NCBI GenBank assembly: GCA_010093485.1
Contig: MU001507.1
Location: forward strand, 73,620-137,619
DNA: 64,000 nt
Direction of reading: 5' to 3'
From: Karstenula rhodostoma CBS 690.94
Lineage: Eukaryota > Ascomycota > Dothideomycetes > Pleosporales > Didymosphaeriaceae
Under the pieces are notes generated by a model. It was not told the origin of the DNA. It searched no databases and was given only the letters and a program-made list of their open reading frames with translations. Position numbers and translations under genes: made by a program. Shown here one piece after another: positions 13,301 to 26,573 of this stretch. Numbering within the stretch: position 1 is the stretch's first letter; each line of letters begins with the position of its first letter.

Positions 13301-16300
13301 ATTAAATTAGTATAGTTTTATAAATAGAAAAGAAGAGATAATAAAGAAAAAGGGAAACTATATACTAAATAATATTAGTAAACTAATTTCTATTATAATA
13401 GATTCTAATTTATACTAAATTAGTAATTACTATAAAGATTTATAAAAAAGTTTTTAATTTATTACTTATTTAGTTAAAGGCGGCCTATTAGCTAGGGCTA
13501 TATTATTTAAGAATTTTTAAAAAAGTTTAGTATATTTAGTATTTTTTTTAGTTAAATCTAGCTAATTACTATACTTATAATACTAGAGGTATTATAGTAG
13601 CTAAGGATAATAGAAATAAAAACTATAATAAAGATAGTAAAAGAATATTAAAAAATAAAATAAATAAAAGTAGAAAGTAAAAAGAATAGAAAATTTAAGT
13701 AGTATATATTTTATTTAAGTACTCTATTTACTTATCTATACTAAACCTATATTATATAATTAGTATATTATCTAAATAAAAAATTTAAGTAAAAAATAAT
13801 TATATTTTATCTAGAATTAAATAGGGTATTAACTTATTTATATTTTTCTATAGAAGTATTCCTTATATATTACCTAGTTATTAATTTAGTAAAGTATAGA
13901 TATATAATATTACTATTTTTTCTATTATATATTTAGTTTTTTTATATTCTAGTTTCTATTTTAGATATATAGTAGGAGTAGTTAGTTATATTATTCTAAT
14001 ATAAAATATATTTTTATAATCTAGTTTAGTTCTAAAATAATTCTCTTTATTTTATAATTATTTCTAAAATTAACTATTTTTATAAAATATATTTTAAAAT
14101 TATATAATAAGTTTATATTTTATCTATCTCTTTTTATTTCCTTAATTTTATTAATTTATTTAGAGTATATAGCTTTATATTTATTTTAAAGAATAGCCTA
14201 AATATTATAAATTATATATTTATTAATATAGAGATTTTATTAGGCTAGAATAATTTTTACTTTACTTATTTCTAGAAATATCTATTCTAGATAGTAGTTA
14301 GTAGGTATTAAATAAAACTAGTAATTACCTTTTACTTATTTATTATTTATAATATATTAATAGGTTATAATAGTATTTCTAATATATTTAGTTTAGTTAT
14401 TATTAATACTAATATACTAATTCTATCTATATTTAAATAGGTCTCCTTTAATAAAATAAATAATATAGTATAGCCTCTAGTAGACTATATAAGTAGGTAA
14501 TTTATTATAAAATAATTTAGTATATAGCTTACTAGTATTATTAGTATTTTATATAAAAAAGTTAAATTCTCTTTTTTATTTAGTAAAAATAAAAGGTATA
14601 TATAATAGAGAACTTATTATTTATAAATTAGAGTAGTATACTAGGGTTATATAGGTATAAATTTATTTTAAAAAAAGGGTTATTTTATAGATATTATTAT
14701 ATCTCTATAAGTATAACTATAGGGTATTAGAATATATAAAAGTAATAGGCCCTAGTATATTAATATTAATATTAGTACTACTAATAGTTATTTCTTTAAC
14801 TAGAAAGTTTATAGTATCTAAATAGAATTAGTTTATATAGAAGGGTAGAATCTTAGTATATAAATATTATAAAATTATTTAAAAAGAGTATATATTATCC
14901 TTAAGGTATTATTATCTAGAAAACTATTAATAATAATATAATAGTAAACTTTATTTAGAGACTAAAATTATATATAGATAAGAATAGGTATTTTTACTAT
15001 ATTATTAGCCTTATTAAAATATATATTAGGAATAGTATTTACTAGTACTAGTCTAGTAAAACTAAATTTACTATTCTAATTAATTTATTTATTTATCTAA
15101 ATAAGGCTATAAAAGTTTACTAGTAGTATAAAATATAATATTATATATATATTTAGTATATCTAAATCTTCTATAAGAGTATTTATAGTTATTATAATAT
15201 CTATCTCTAAGGTTTAGAATTATACTAGACTTATAAATTATTCTTTTTTTTTTATTTTTTTATAGTATTTAGAATAGTTAAGCTATAGAGTTAGTATATT
15301 TATAGTTATAGTAAGGTTAATATAAATAAGAACCTTTTTATATAATTAGAGAATTTCTTTAATATATTTTACTATAACTATTATAGGGTCTATATTTATT
15401 ATATATAAAATATAGATTTTATACTAGATTTTAAACTAAATAGTAAACTCCCTAAAGGTTATAATATTAGTAGAAAATTTAAGAAGTTAAAAGGCTTAAT
15501 TCTATTTAGTAGGTAGTAGGGTTATAAAGAGAAATATAAAAGGGATATAATATTTAATAAATATATAAAAATTATAAAAGTAAAAGTAATAAATTATATT
15601 TAAAAGAATAATATAATAGAACTTATCTATTATAATTCTCTTTAATACTTTTAATACTTTCTATCTAGTAATATAAGTCTAGAAGGAATTATTTAAAATA
15701 TTTTTAGGGGTTATTAGAATAATAAATACTTATTTATTATATACTCCTTACTATTATATAGTAGCTCTAATCTATAATTTAGAATAATAATAAAAAAGGT
15801 TAGAGTAGAATACTACTAGTAGGATAATAATAATAGTTTAATTATAGTCTAAAAAGTAGATAGAAAGAAAAAAAAAAAAATTTTTACTAAATCTAGTATT
15901 TATAATATAGATAACTATACTTTTTTTTATTAAAATTATATAAAGAACTTATTTTTATTATTTTCTAAACTAGGTTAATTTTTTAAAATTCTCTTATAAT
16001 AGTTATACTATATTAATATCTAGATAATTAGAATAGATAGCTTTTTTAACTTTTTAGAGGGCTTTTTTCTTTTAGATTAGGAGGAATTCTAGGGCCTTAT
16101 ACTACTTAGTAGATATTTTAAAATATATCTCTAAATTATTAAACTTATAAGTAAAAATTCTTAAGATATCTAAAATATAAACTATATAAATTATTTTTAG
16201 TAAATAACTAACTTATATTTTATAGGCTTTTATTTCTATTTTATTTATTATTTTATTAACCTTCTCCTTTAATAGTTTCTATAGTAGGTAATTAGTAATA

Positions 16301-19300
16301 AAAAACTTTCTACTAAAAGTAATAAGGAGATAGTATATTATATTAATATTAATTTTTTTTTCTATTTAATAAAGTATTACCCGCCTTATAATATAATTAA
16401 GAGCCTAAAAGGTAGTTTATTATTTACTAAATAAATCTAACTAAAATAAATAACTCTAGATTTAATTATAGTAATAGTTATATATTTTCTTATTAATTTA
16501 TCCCTATATAGTAAGATAGAAAGGATAAATAAGCTAAATATACTAAACTAAAAGGCTACCTATTTTATAAAAAAAAAAAATAATAAATAGTTTTTATAAA
16601 CTTATTTTTATTATAGCCCTTATAGTATTAAAAAATAATACTAATAAGGTTATTATAGAGAAATATATTCTAAATACTAGTTATATAATTATTTTTAAGT
16701 TATAAGTTTAATATTTTAGTATTATAGCTAGACTAGCTACTTATAAAATATATAAAATTTAAAAGTATACTAAAAAAATTTTAAATAAGGTTATAATACT
16801 ATTATATTTAAATATAATTTTTAATACTAATAAGTAAATAATCTTTAGAGCCCTTTATATTAAATAACTATAAAAACTATTAGATAATAAAACTAATACT
16901 ATATTTAAGTTATAGATTATCTATATTAAAGATATTAAAGCTAAAAGTTATATTTTTTAGATTTTTTTTTAGTATATTTTATAGAATAGAGGGTAGCCCT
17001 ATCTATATTTATATAAATACTAGCTAGTAAAGGAAAATAAATACCTTTTTAAATAGATTACTTATTATAGAAAAGAATAAAGTAAAGTCTATTTTAATTT
17101 TATAAATAGTTATACTATTTCTATTCTAGTAGATAAAGGTATTTAAATTTTTTCTATATTAAAAGGTACTAAGAAAATATACTATATTAATAAACTAATT
17201 TATAAAGGTAAAGTATTCTATAATAAGGTAGTTATATATTTATATTTTTAATATATTATATAGCTCTTTATTCTAATCCTCTACCTTATAGTTATCTAAC
17301 TTAGTAATAAAAAAATTAGTCTTTTTTTAGAAAACTAGTAAATTAGAATTAAAATAATCTAGAGTTTCTATAGATATTATATAGAAAAATATATTTTAGA
17401 AATACTATAAACTAGTAAATTTATATATCTTTTTAAAGACTAATATATTAGTAGTAAAGTTATAAACCTCTTAAAATCTATTACCTTAGGGGGAGAGACT
17501 AAAAAAAACTACTAGGGTAATAAAAATAAGTTTAAACTAAGTAAACTAACTAGTTTATTCTAGTAAGGAGAGCTAAAAAGTATAATAATATTTTTTAAAT
17601 AGGTTTAAATATATATAGTTATAGTATTTTTTAATAGTAAAAAAAACTTCTATTATATCTAAGTAGGTTATAATTTATTTTTAAACTAGTTATTAATATT
17701 TTTATAAATAAAGGGTCTTAGGTTATATAGCCTTAGAAGATAAAATATAAAAGAAGAAAAGGAAAATCTTCTAGAGAGAATTAGTATAGTAAAGAGTAGA
17801 GTTTTAGTAAAATTTAATAGGGATTATAGAAATATTATATTTATACTTTTATATTATTTAGATTTATATAAAGTAGGAGGTTTTTATTACTATATTTTAC
17901 TATATATAAGCTATACTCTTTATAATAGTATATAGGTAAAAGAGTTTAAATTTAAATTTAGCTTTAGATATAGTAATAAATACTAGGTATACTTACTATA
18001 TAGTAATACTAGTAAAGACCTTTAAAAATCTAGTATATACTATTTATAAGTTTATAAATATAAAAAATATATTAAGTATAAATTATAACTATTATTTTTA
18101 TATATATTATATTTATACTAAAGTATATTATAGCTAGAATTTTAGAAAAGAGACTATATTATAATTTAGTTATATAGTAAAAGTAATAGGCTTAGCTAGA
18201 AATAATATAGATTAAGAGTAATAAAAATTAGAATATAAATTAATTAAAAATATAAAAGTATTATATAGTTTAAGTAGAATTTCTATAATACTAATAGAAG
18301 ATACCTTAAATTAATAGATTATACTAAGGTAGGTAAATAGGAGTAGAATAAAAGAAAAGAATTATTAATTTATAACTATTTTAATATAATTAGAGTATTA
18401 GAGATAGTACTTAGTTATATTATTATAAAAATAGCTATAAATTATATAATTATTATATAGATAGGTAAATATATTATATTTTATAATAGTTTTAGTAATA
18501 ATTAAGCTATATATATTATAGTAATAGTTATTACTATATACTAGTAAACTAGAATAGAATATTTTAATTTTAGTAGGGATAATAAAATTCTTATAATTCT
18601 ATAGAAAAAAATAGTTATTAAATAGATTATTAATTAATTTTTAGATTTTATATTTTTATTTAGGTATAGTAGTATTATAGTATTTTTTACTAAAATAAAA
18701 GAATATCTTACTAGAAAGAAAAGTATAATAATATAATATATAGAATATAAAATTATAAATTTTATTAAAATAAATAAATATTACTTAGACTATAATAGAT
18801 AGGGGAGATAGTCTTAATTTTAGCCCTAATCTAGATTAAAATTAATAAACTACTAAAGTAGAGGGAATATATAATATTATTTAATTTTAGTTATAGTCTA
18901 GACTAAAATTAAATAGCTACTAAGCTAAACTAGAAAAATATTATATATTAGTATATAATAAGAATAATATAGCTACTAGTATTAAATAATAAATATACTA
19001 GTAATAATAATATATATACTATTAGGTATTTATAAAGAAAAGAAACTAATTAAGAGTAATTTACTAAATATACTATAATATATATATAAAGCTATATATT
19101 TTAGAGGCCCTATATATAAGGAAATATATAATAAAAATAATTTTATTAATAATATTTTTATAATATCTATACTAGAGGATATAGTATAATAGATATATTA
19201 ATATATTTTAAAAAAAAATATTACCTAGTTTATTATATAAGAGTATAAGAGTTAAATAATAAAGAATAAAAAGACTAATATTAGAGAAGTATATAAAAGT

Positions 19301-20596
19301 ACTAGTAGGATTAGTACTAAAAAAAGGTATACTAAGAGATAAAATAATAAAAAGAAGGACTAAAATATAAAAAAAAAAAAGAAAAAGTAACTAAAAAAAG
19401 CTAGTATAAAAGAGATAAATAAGAAACTAAAATAGAAATTAAAAAAAATAATAATATAAGAGATAATAAATATATAAAATTTATTTACTATAATAATTAA
19501 AAATATTATAATAAATAAAAAGGAGTAAAGATATAAAAAGTTTATTTAAGGTTTATTAAAAGTAGATATAGATATAATAAATAGTATAATTAGTAAAATT
19601 ATAATAATTAGAGTAGTAAATTATTTATAGAATTAGAAAATAGTACTATAGATATAGAGAATATAGTATAAAAAGAAAAAGAGATTCTTTACTAATATAG
19701 AAAATAGAGTAAGTAAATTTATAGTAGAGAAAGGTATATTATCTAGAAAAAATAAAGAAAATAATATAAATTAAAAATAAGACTAGCTAGTATTATTATA
19801 GTATTTAAAAAATATATATATAGAGTTTAACCTTATAAAAGGGAATATAATAAGGTTTATATTACTATATATAATAATAAAATAGGGCTAGACTATTAGA
19901 ATTATTAAGGAGATAAGATAGTAATAGATATAAATAGTAATTTAGATAAAATTTAAAATAGTAGAAATAATAGTATAAAAGTAAAAAGTATTATCTAGTA
20001 AGTAAAAAAGAAACTATATAATTATAATAAAGAAATATTTATTTAGAGTTTTATATTATATAGTAAAAGGGAAAGAAGCTATAGAGTATATAAACCTATT
20101 TATATAGAAAAAGTTTAGAAAATAACTAAAGATAGAAAAGAGGTAATATATATTAAGGGTAAAGTTTAAAATTAAAATATTTATAATTTTATTTTAGAAT
20201 ACTATCTTAAATATATATATTAAAAGAGATATAACTATAGTATAATTTAGTTTCTAAATAAATATAATTATAAAGTATAATAAAAAAGTATTTAAAAATT
20301 CTATAGTAATTAAGGATATATATATTACCTATATAATAGATAAACTATCTTCTAAAAAATTATTATTAAAGAAACTATTAAATAGTAATTTAGTAAAATA
20401 TAACTTAATAAGAGGTCTATAGCTAGTATATTATATTATTAAAAAGAAAAGTTTTAGTAATATTAGTATATAAAAGAATATACCTTATAATAGGGGTTAA
20501 TAGAAAAGTTTAGATATATATAAAGGATTATACTAAAAAAGGCTATAGGAAAGTTAAACTTTTATAATTATCCCTATTATAGTTTCTAGATACTAG

Positions 20597-20760
20597 GTAT
20601 TAGTTAATAAAATAATTAGTATTAGTTAATAGNNNNNNNNNNTATTAGTTAATAGAATATTAAGTATTAGTTAATAGAATAATCGATATTAGTTAATAGG
20701 TAGAATAATTAATATTAGTTAATAGGATACTAGATATTAGTTAATAAAATATCGGGTATT
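20597..20760. repeat. 22-bp minisatellite interrupted by an assembly gap
   Basis: The phrase TATTAGTTAATA recurs about seven times on both sides of ten Ns, usually with a 22-bp period (TATTAGTTAATAGAATAATTAG and variants; one copy is 26 bp). Because the array flanks the gap, the true number of copies is unknown and the gap length is probably a placeholder. Confidence 0.85.
20633..20642. other. Assembly gap (10 N)
   Basis: Ten consecutive N inside the 22-bp minisatellite. The round length suggests an arbitrary spacer between contigs, and the collapsed tandem repeat explains why assembly failed here. Confidence 0.95.
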
Positions 20761-22066
20761 ATTATTTTATATATATATTACTTTTTATAGGATATATAGT
20801 ATATATTTTATAACCTAATATATTTAACTACTTTTTTAGTTTCTATATATTAGTAAAATATAATATTTTATTATTCCCTTTATTTTATAGATTTACTCTA
20901 TTTTATAGTAATTATTTATAATATAACTTTATATTTATTAAAAATATTTTAAGATTAGTTTTTATTTTTCTATTATAGAGTTCTAGAATTTTAAAATTAA
21001 CTTTTAGTAGATATATTATTATAATTATAGAGACTTAAATTTATTTTATAATTATAGCTAGCTATATTTTAAATTATTTTACTTTTTTAATTTATACTAC
21101 TTAGAGAGCTATTAGATTACTAGCTAGACCTAAAATAGTATTTATTCTAAAGCCCTTTAAATTAATAAATATATTTAATAATACTATATTAATTTAAATT
21201 CTTAAGTAGTTAAAATATTATAAAGAATTTTTTATATATTTAATCTAAGTCTATACTTTAAGGATTATTTAAAAAATAAAATATAATAAAAATAAATATA
21301 AAATTAAATAATAATTCTATACTATAATAGAATATAATATAATAATATTAAATAAAAATTAAATATTTATATATATAAATAGCTTTTATTTAGTTATAAA
21401 AGTAAACTACTTCTAAATAATATTTTAAATTAATTATAAAAAATAAAAACTAATTAAAATTTTTTTTTAATTATATACTAGTTATTTTATTCTTCTAGTA
21501 TTCTATTATTTTATATTAAGAATATTATCTTTAAAATATTTATTATCTCTAAAAAAAAATTTTTATATAAAATAATATTATATAATCTTATTATTTCCTT
21601 AGCTCTAGACTTCTATAGAATATTATTATATAATATTAGTTTTTAGTTTTTCTAACTATTATTACTAATTTTTTATTTTTTATTATTAGTCTTATTTTTA
21701 ATTTTACTATTTTCTATAGGTTCTTTATTATATTTTTCTATAATTATAATATATCTAGTTATAATTAGTAGTTTTTAATAGATTTTAACTAGTTCTAGAG
21801 AAAATTAGTAATTAAATAAACTTAACTTAACTAAGTAAAAATTCTATATAAATAAATAAAAAGATAATTAATATATACTAGTTTAAATAATCTAGTAAAC
21901 TATTTTTATAATTTAAAATATAATTTATTATATTTTTTATATAACTAATATTTTATATTTTACTTTAATATATTATAGAAAATAGAAACTTTTATTAATC
22001 TTTTAAAATATTATAAAAATAGTAGTAGTAGCTTATATATTATAGCTATATAGTCTAATCTTAATT

Positions 22067-24181
22067 TTAAACTATATCTAATAGAATTGTATCCGAAGCC
22101 TTCGTGGAGACTAAGAAGGTCGGTAGAATAGGAAACCCGCCAGGCGTCTTAGGAAAGACGCTCCCATCTACTACCCTTAGCCCATCTATCCCGTGGACGC
22201 GAAGCCTCGAGTCCACACATGAATCTGTTTCATCCAACCCAATATGGCATGTTCCAGCTGCATGGTGTGAAAATGCTTGATCCATAATGGCCTCCTTCAA
22301 ATCTTTGCTCGGATCTGGTCTGATGATCGTGTACGGCCCATACGGCGGCGGCGTATCCTTCAGCACATCTAGAACAAACTGGACGCCCTCGCTCAACGCC
22401 TGAATGTCATGCTCTCCCCCCTCGGAAAAGAAGTTGAAGTTGATGATGGGCGTATCCTGCGGGTCTGCCGATCGCAGCGTTACCGTCCCTGCATGGTTCT
22501 GATACTGCATCTTGACAACGGACCAGAACGATGTGTTCGGCGGCGGTCCAAGTTCCGGGTTCGAAAACCCAGGGAAGTGGCCCTCAAAGACTCCGCCCGC
22601 GCCTCCAAAGAGGAATAAATCTGCGTCTGCCGTCTCGCTGACATTAGAGCGATAGAGCATTCCTGCCGGAGCTGCACCCATGCCATAGGGCCCGGTACCG
22701 TTCTCTCGCCATTCTCGAAGACATGGATCACCGGGAGCGAGGTTGGTGCACTGCGCGAATGGCGAGCCGTGGGGTGTAGATGCTTCGACGCGGATGACAG
22801 CTTCGTAGTTGTCGACGAGGTTAGTACCGACTGCGGGAAGGTCCTTGACCACCGAAATGTTGAAGCTCTCAAGCTCGGCCCTAGGTCCGACACCACTAAG
22901 CTTGAGTATTTGAGGAGTGTTAAAGGCACCTCCCGAGACGATAACCTCTCTAGTAGCTGTAACGTTGAGGGCTGTGCCTCGTTGGATGCCATTGTAGCGT
23001 TTGTCGGCGCGGTAGAGAGCTTGTCCATGAAGGTACGAAACACCAGTTGCACGTGGTTTATCACTGGAAGTGTCGAAAAGCACACGCGTAGCTAGTGAGT
23101 CAGTACTAATAGTTAATGGATATTTCTGCGAGCCGTCTTCGTTGCGTTCGTTCACGGTGTCCCGAAGATATGTTTGCGAACTGCTCCTTCGTCTCAATTC
23201 ATCTTCATGGAGAGGAAGCTGAAACAAAGAGGTTTCCTCGTAACGATCTCCGTCGATCCGGTTCAAGTCTCGTTGGAGCAGCGTAAACGTCTCCTCCGTG
23301 CTGTTCGGGCAGACGCTCCCAAGGGCACAGAATAGTCGTTGGAGATGTTCGACGAAGCCAGGCTGCGTATCAAAGAGATGGAGTTCGTTGCGGTTGGACT
23401 AGTTCGTCAGACATGAAGATGCCTAGCTGTGAGTGTATAACTTACCCCAAGCCAGCCACTAAATCCGTGTCCTTCACTTGCGGTACTATTCCTCGCCACG
23501 TAATGGTTGTTTTCGATCTGCTCGTAATATTGCCTCATTGTCTTAGCGCTCCACGTTGAGTCGCCAGTTAGATTCGCGATATCGTCCCAGTCGTTGTCCG
23601 GTGGTAGCCTAAGAATAATTGTTAGGGTCGTCATGCGTATGAGTAAACTCAAGGCATATGAGTTCTCGTATACGATGGGGCCCTTACGCAAAGTTCAAAG
23701 CATTATGGTTGCCACATCCACCCAACGTCGCCGCTCTGGGGTACAATATGCCCAGCGGCTCTGCTCCCTCATCAGGTTCCGTTCCCACATACAACGTCCC
23801 ATCCCCGTTACGCCACGTATACTTGGAATCTTTGTGAGCTTGTTCTTCGTCTTGAAAATGGTTAACAAAGAAATCCCACGCCATGGTGGGATCTTCGCCT
23901 GAGGGGTCCGCGCTGGAGTCATACAGAATTAGTATTCAGGTCCTTGACGAAGAGTGATCCAATAAGAAAAAAAGTACCCACAAGTTTGGGATTTGTTGGA
24001 GTAAGCTGTCCCCATGGTCCCCCCCAGCTTCGATCACGAACACGGAGTGCCCTGCACGAGCGAGGTTTGCGGCTACGGTACCACCTCCCGGACCGGAACC
24101 GATGACCACGTATTCGTAGGAAGCCTGTTGAGCAGCTACCTGCACAACGCTGAGACACAGAGGAATAATGATTTCTCTCAT
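22067..24181 (-). CDS. Secreted GMC-family FAD oxidoreductase
   Basis: Glucose-methanol-choline family flavoprotein, 639 aa, expected to oxidise an alcohol or sugar outside the cell; the substrate cannot be read from sequence. Exons (5' to 3'): 24181-23982, 23912-23688, 23608-23446, 23398-22067, all GT..AG and in phase. The start MREIIIPLCLSVVQVAAQQA is a classic signal peptide. The FAD-binding motif GSGPGGGTVAANLARAGH follows, then an EAGG acidic end. The GMC signature PRAATLGGCGNHNAL and the C-terminal SHHAAGTCHIG block with the active-site His are intact. The usual second His/Asn position reads PGGFP, as I remember from several fungal paralogues. The last seven codons already lie in RIP-type sequence, so the C-terminal LLDIV probably arose by leakage of mutation from the isochore. 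The frame nevertheless remains open to a TAA stop at normal family length. Confidence 0.9.
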
Positions 24182-26573
24182 GTTGAAGTATAAGTGCGGG
24201 AGTTGGATCGATAAATGTCGAAACCGGGACCGCTTGGAAGTAACGCTCCAAAATGTGACAGTTTCCTCATCTTTATATCTCTCTGTGCTGCTGAGCCAAG
24301 GCCGGACATAAGTTTTCCGGATTTGTGGTTGCACCTTATGGCCGTTATTGTTGTGAGGATTGGTTTGCCAAGCATAAGATTCCCTACTCGGAAGGATCTG
24401 GCTTTGATGCCTGCACCATCCACCACCCACCAAAGATTACCTGCTTTGATAGTGTCTACAAACGATTGGCCATTATGTTTCACAGTAACGATGCATAAAA
24501 AATACAATCATGTATGCCGACTCATTGGAAAGGTAGCCGAGTGCAGGTGTATCTCGGGATAGACATTCGGAGTAAGGCGTATTTCGACATCTTGTCAATC
24601 GGCTGCTGCGAACAGAAACAGATCAGCGCATTATGTTCGATGTTGTGTTTTGCTGACATGCCCACCCAGCATTGCCTCAACCAGTCCCAGACCTTGGCAC
24701 CATAGCCCACTTGGCATTTGGTACATAGCCATAATCAGTGCCCGGTCGAACCGACCGATCGAGATTTCGACGATTGGTCTGCTCGTTTGTGGGACCAGCA
24801 TCGGTCGCTCCATTTGCACCTCCGTCCGCAAAATCCAGGTACACACCTTAATCCGCGCCAGTATCTTGGGTCGGGGCAAATGTATACTCGCCAACGTGTT
24901 GTTCGCTGTTCCCCGTAGGAAGTGGTACGTCCGGTTCTATTGCAGCGACTGGTGCTGAGTCGCATGAGCTACCAAGTAGCGCCGACCTCCACATACATCT
25001 CTATAGCTCTGAGAAGTCCGACTGCGACACATGGAACATTGTAATTATCAATTTCTGGACCACTAGGTGGGCCCAGAAACTGGCCTTGGCGCTTGTGTCG
25101 GGCGCGAAGTGGTGCTGTACATATGATCCAGGCCGAAGTCCTCGCTGCGAGCACTGAGGGCGTATGACCATGCATCTCCTTGATGAAAATAACCTCTTGG
25201 TAAAGCAGATTGACCTTCCATGTGTGTGGATGACACATACATTTATCCGGAGGTCGCTGTTTCGATAAGCGGCAATTGCAACAGTGTACCGGGCGAGCTA
25301 GTCTATAACAATTTTCGCTGGTACAGCTATCGATGGTTGCAATTGCTTATCCAAGTGCAAAGTGTCGAGCTCGATACACATATCGGCTATTGGACAACAA
25401 AGCCGGGGTGAGACTTCGCAGGGTCGTCGGGAAGGTAGATGCTCGCCACCGATACGAGGTGCGAATAGCCCGTTCCGCAGTTCCAATCTCAAAACTTCCA
25501 GTATTTCTACTGATCCGTTCGCAGACAAGGCCTGCTCGCCGTTATTAGTCGGAAGCCATTACACAACCAGTGACTACCGACCTAATGTGGTATGTCGCCG
25601 TGCAGGTGGCCCCTGGGCAATTGTCTCCCGTAGGCTACAACAGACTCTAGCTGGCAGAATAGGAAGTATGCTGAGTATCCAACGCAAGGAAACAACTCCG
25701 TGACTTCAGTGTTACCCGCAGCCTTAAGGATGTTTACAAATAATACAGAAGATAAACTAGATCGCGCGCAACAACTAACATTCGAAGATACGATAAAGTG
25801 ACTATAACAGCTTGATCAGTATCGAATCCTGGTGAAGTTCAGGGTCACTAACACCCATCAAATTTCCCGTTGCCGACAGGTAGAAGGCGTGCCTCCAACT
25901 CATCTGGAGCTAGCTCTCGTCGGTAATCGAGCTCGACAGCGATGTTGCAACGCTGAAAGTAGCGTGGCACATGCCGACAAGCATCCGAGGTTATGCTTTC
26001 ATCTAGCATGTCACATCCAAACCCTCGCCTCTGTGGTCGATGATGGATTCTTGGGGGAGATACTGCGTGGCCACAATACGAACTGTGGTTGATTCAATTT
26101 TGTCGATAAGACTGGCGCAGTCGTCCACTCTAGACGCAATGGTGATGGCCGAAAGTAAGGCCGCGAAAGCCAGCAAGAGTATGGCTCGAGACTGGCACGA
26201 TTGACCTAAAGAAACGTATTGAGGAAGGTGCAGAGATAACGTGAGCCGTGGTATATCTCCAGTTTTCTCTCGCAGGTCGCTGTTTGGGTCACTGTTTGTG
26301 CTGCACGAATGGAAGGAGGCGCCAGCTTAGCTCGGGTGCAATTCCGTGGCAGCCACCGCTATCGAATCAATCCTGCCGGCCAGTACAGATGTCACTATTC
26401 ATTGGAAATCCCCCTCTTAAGTGCATGTTCCATTCGCGGTGTTGAAGCGCTGTGCGCGCATGTGAACTGTCCCGTTTGCCCAGAGGCAATGCTCAGAGAT
26501 CGTTGTAACGACCTCTTCCAGCTTCCGGGAACGCTGTAGCTTTGTCGTCTCATCACAGCAATTCAAAGCTTCT
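24182..26573. other. Gene-poor interval, 2.4 kb
   Basis: Normal base composition, with CA and TG present, but no frame here carries a recognisable domain. The short open frames overlap each other on both strands. The first few hundred bases should contain the promoter of the GMC gene. I see no repeat, tRNA box or terminal inverted repeat. Confidence 0.5.

Larger units (their letters stand above)
7789..20590. other. Degenerate AT-rich sequence without readable genes
   Basis: About 12.8 kb with no CA or TG that I could find, almost no CpG, and no frame longer than background. Oligo-A, oligo-T and TATA-like strings dominate. I looked for reverse transcriptase, integrase and transposase motifs on both strands and recognised none. 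A lysine-rich low-complexity reading around 19,260-19,560 is explained by A-richness. It presumably consists of several very old, nested, RIP-mutated repeats. Only the tandem arrays and small hairpins listed separately are distinguishable. Confidence 0.6.
1..22066. other. RIP-mutated AT-rich isochore
   Basis: The whole stretch is dominated by A and T, and the dinucleotides CA and TG are almost absent. I see only about a dozen in the first 6 kb and essentially none afterwards. C survives mainly before T or C, and G after A or G. This is what cytosine-to-thymine mutation at CpA on both strands leaves behind, that is, repeat-induced point mutation of ascomycetes. Every reading frame is broken by TAA and TAG, with no open frame of useful length. 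The block stops abruptly near 22,085, where ordinary coding sequence starts. Such AT blocks usually hold dead transposons and are often heterochromatic; that last point is inference. Confidence 0.95.

Noticed and set aside
19260..19560. Lys-rich reading resembling a nucleic-acid-binding protein
   Set aside because: Explained by extreme A content; interrupted by many stops and without any periodic motif.
24590..26570. Cluster of 60-115-codon frames after the GMC gene
   Set aside because: All short, mutually overlapping on both strands, none with a domain or conserved-looking motif.
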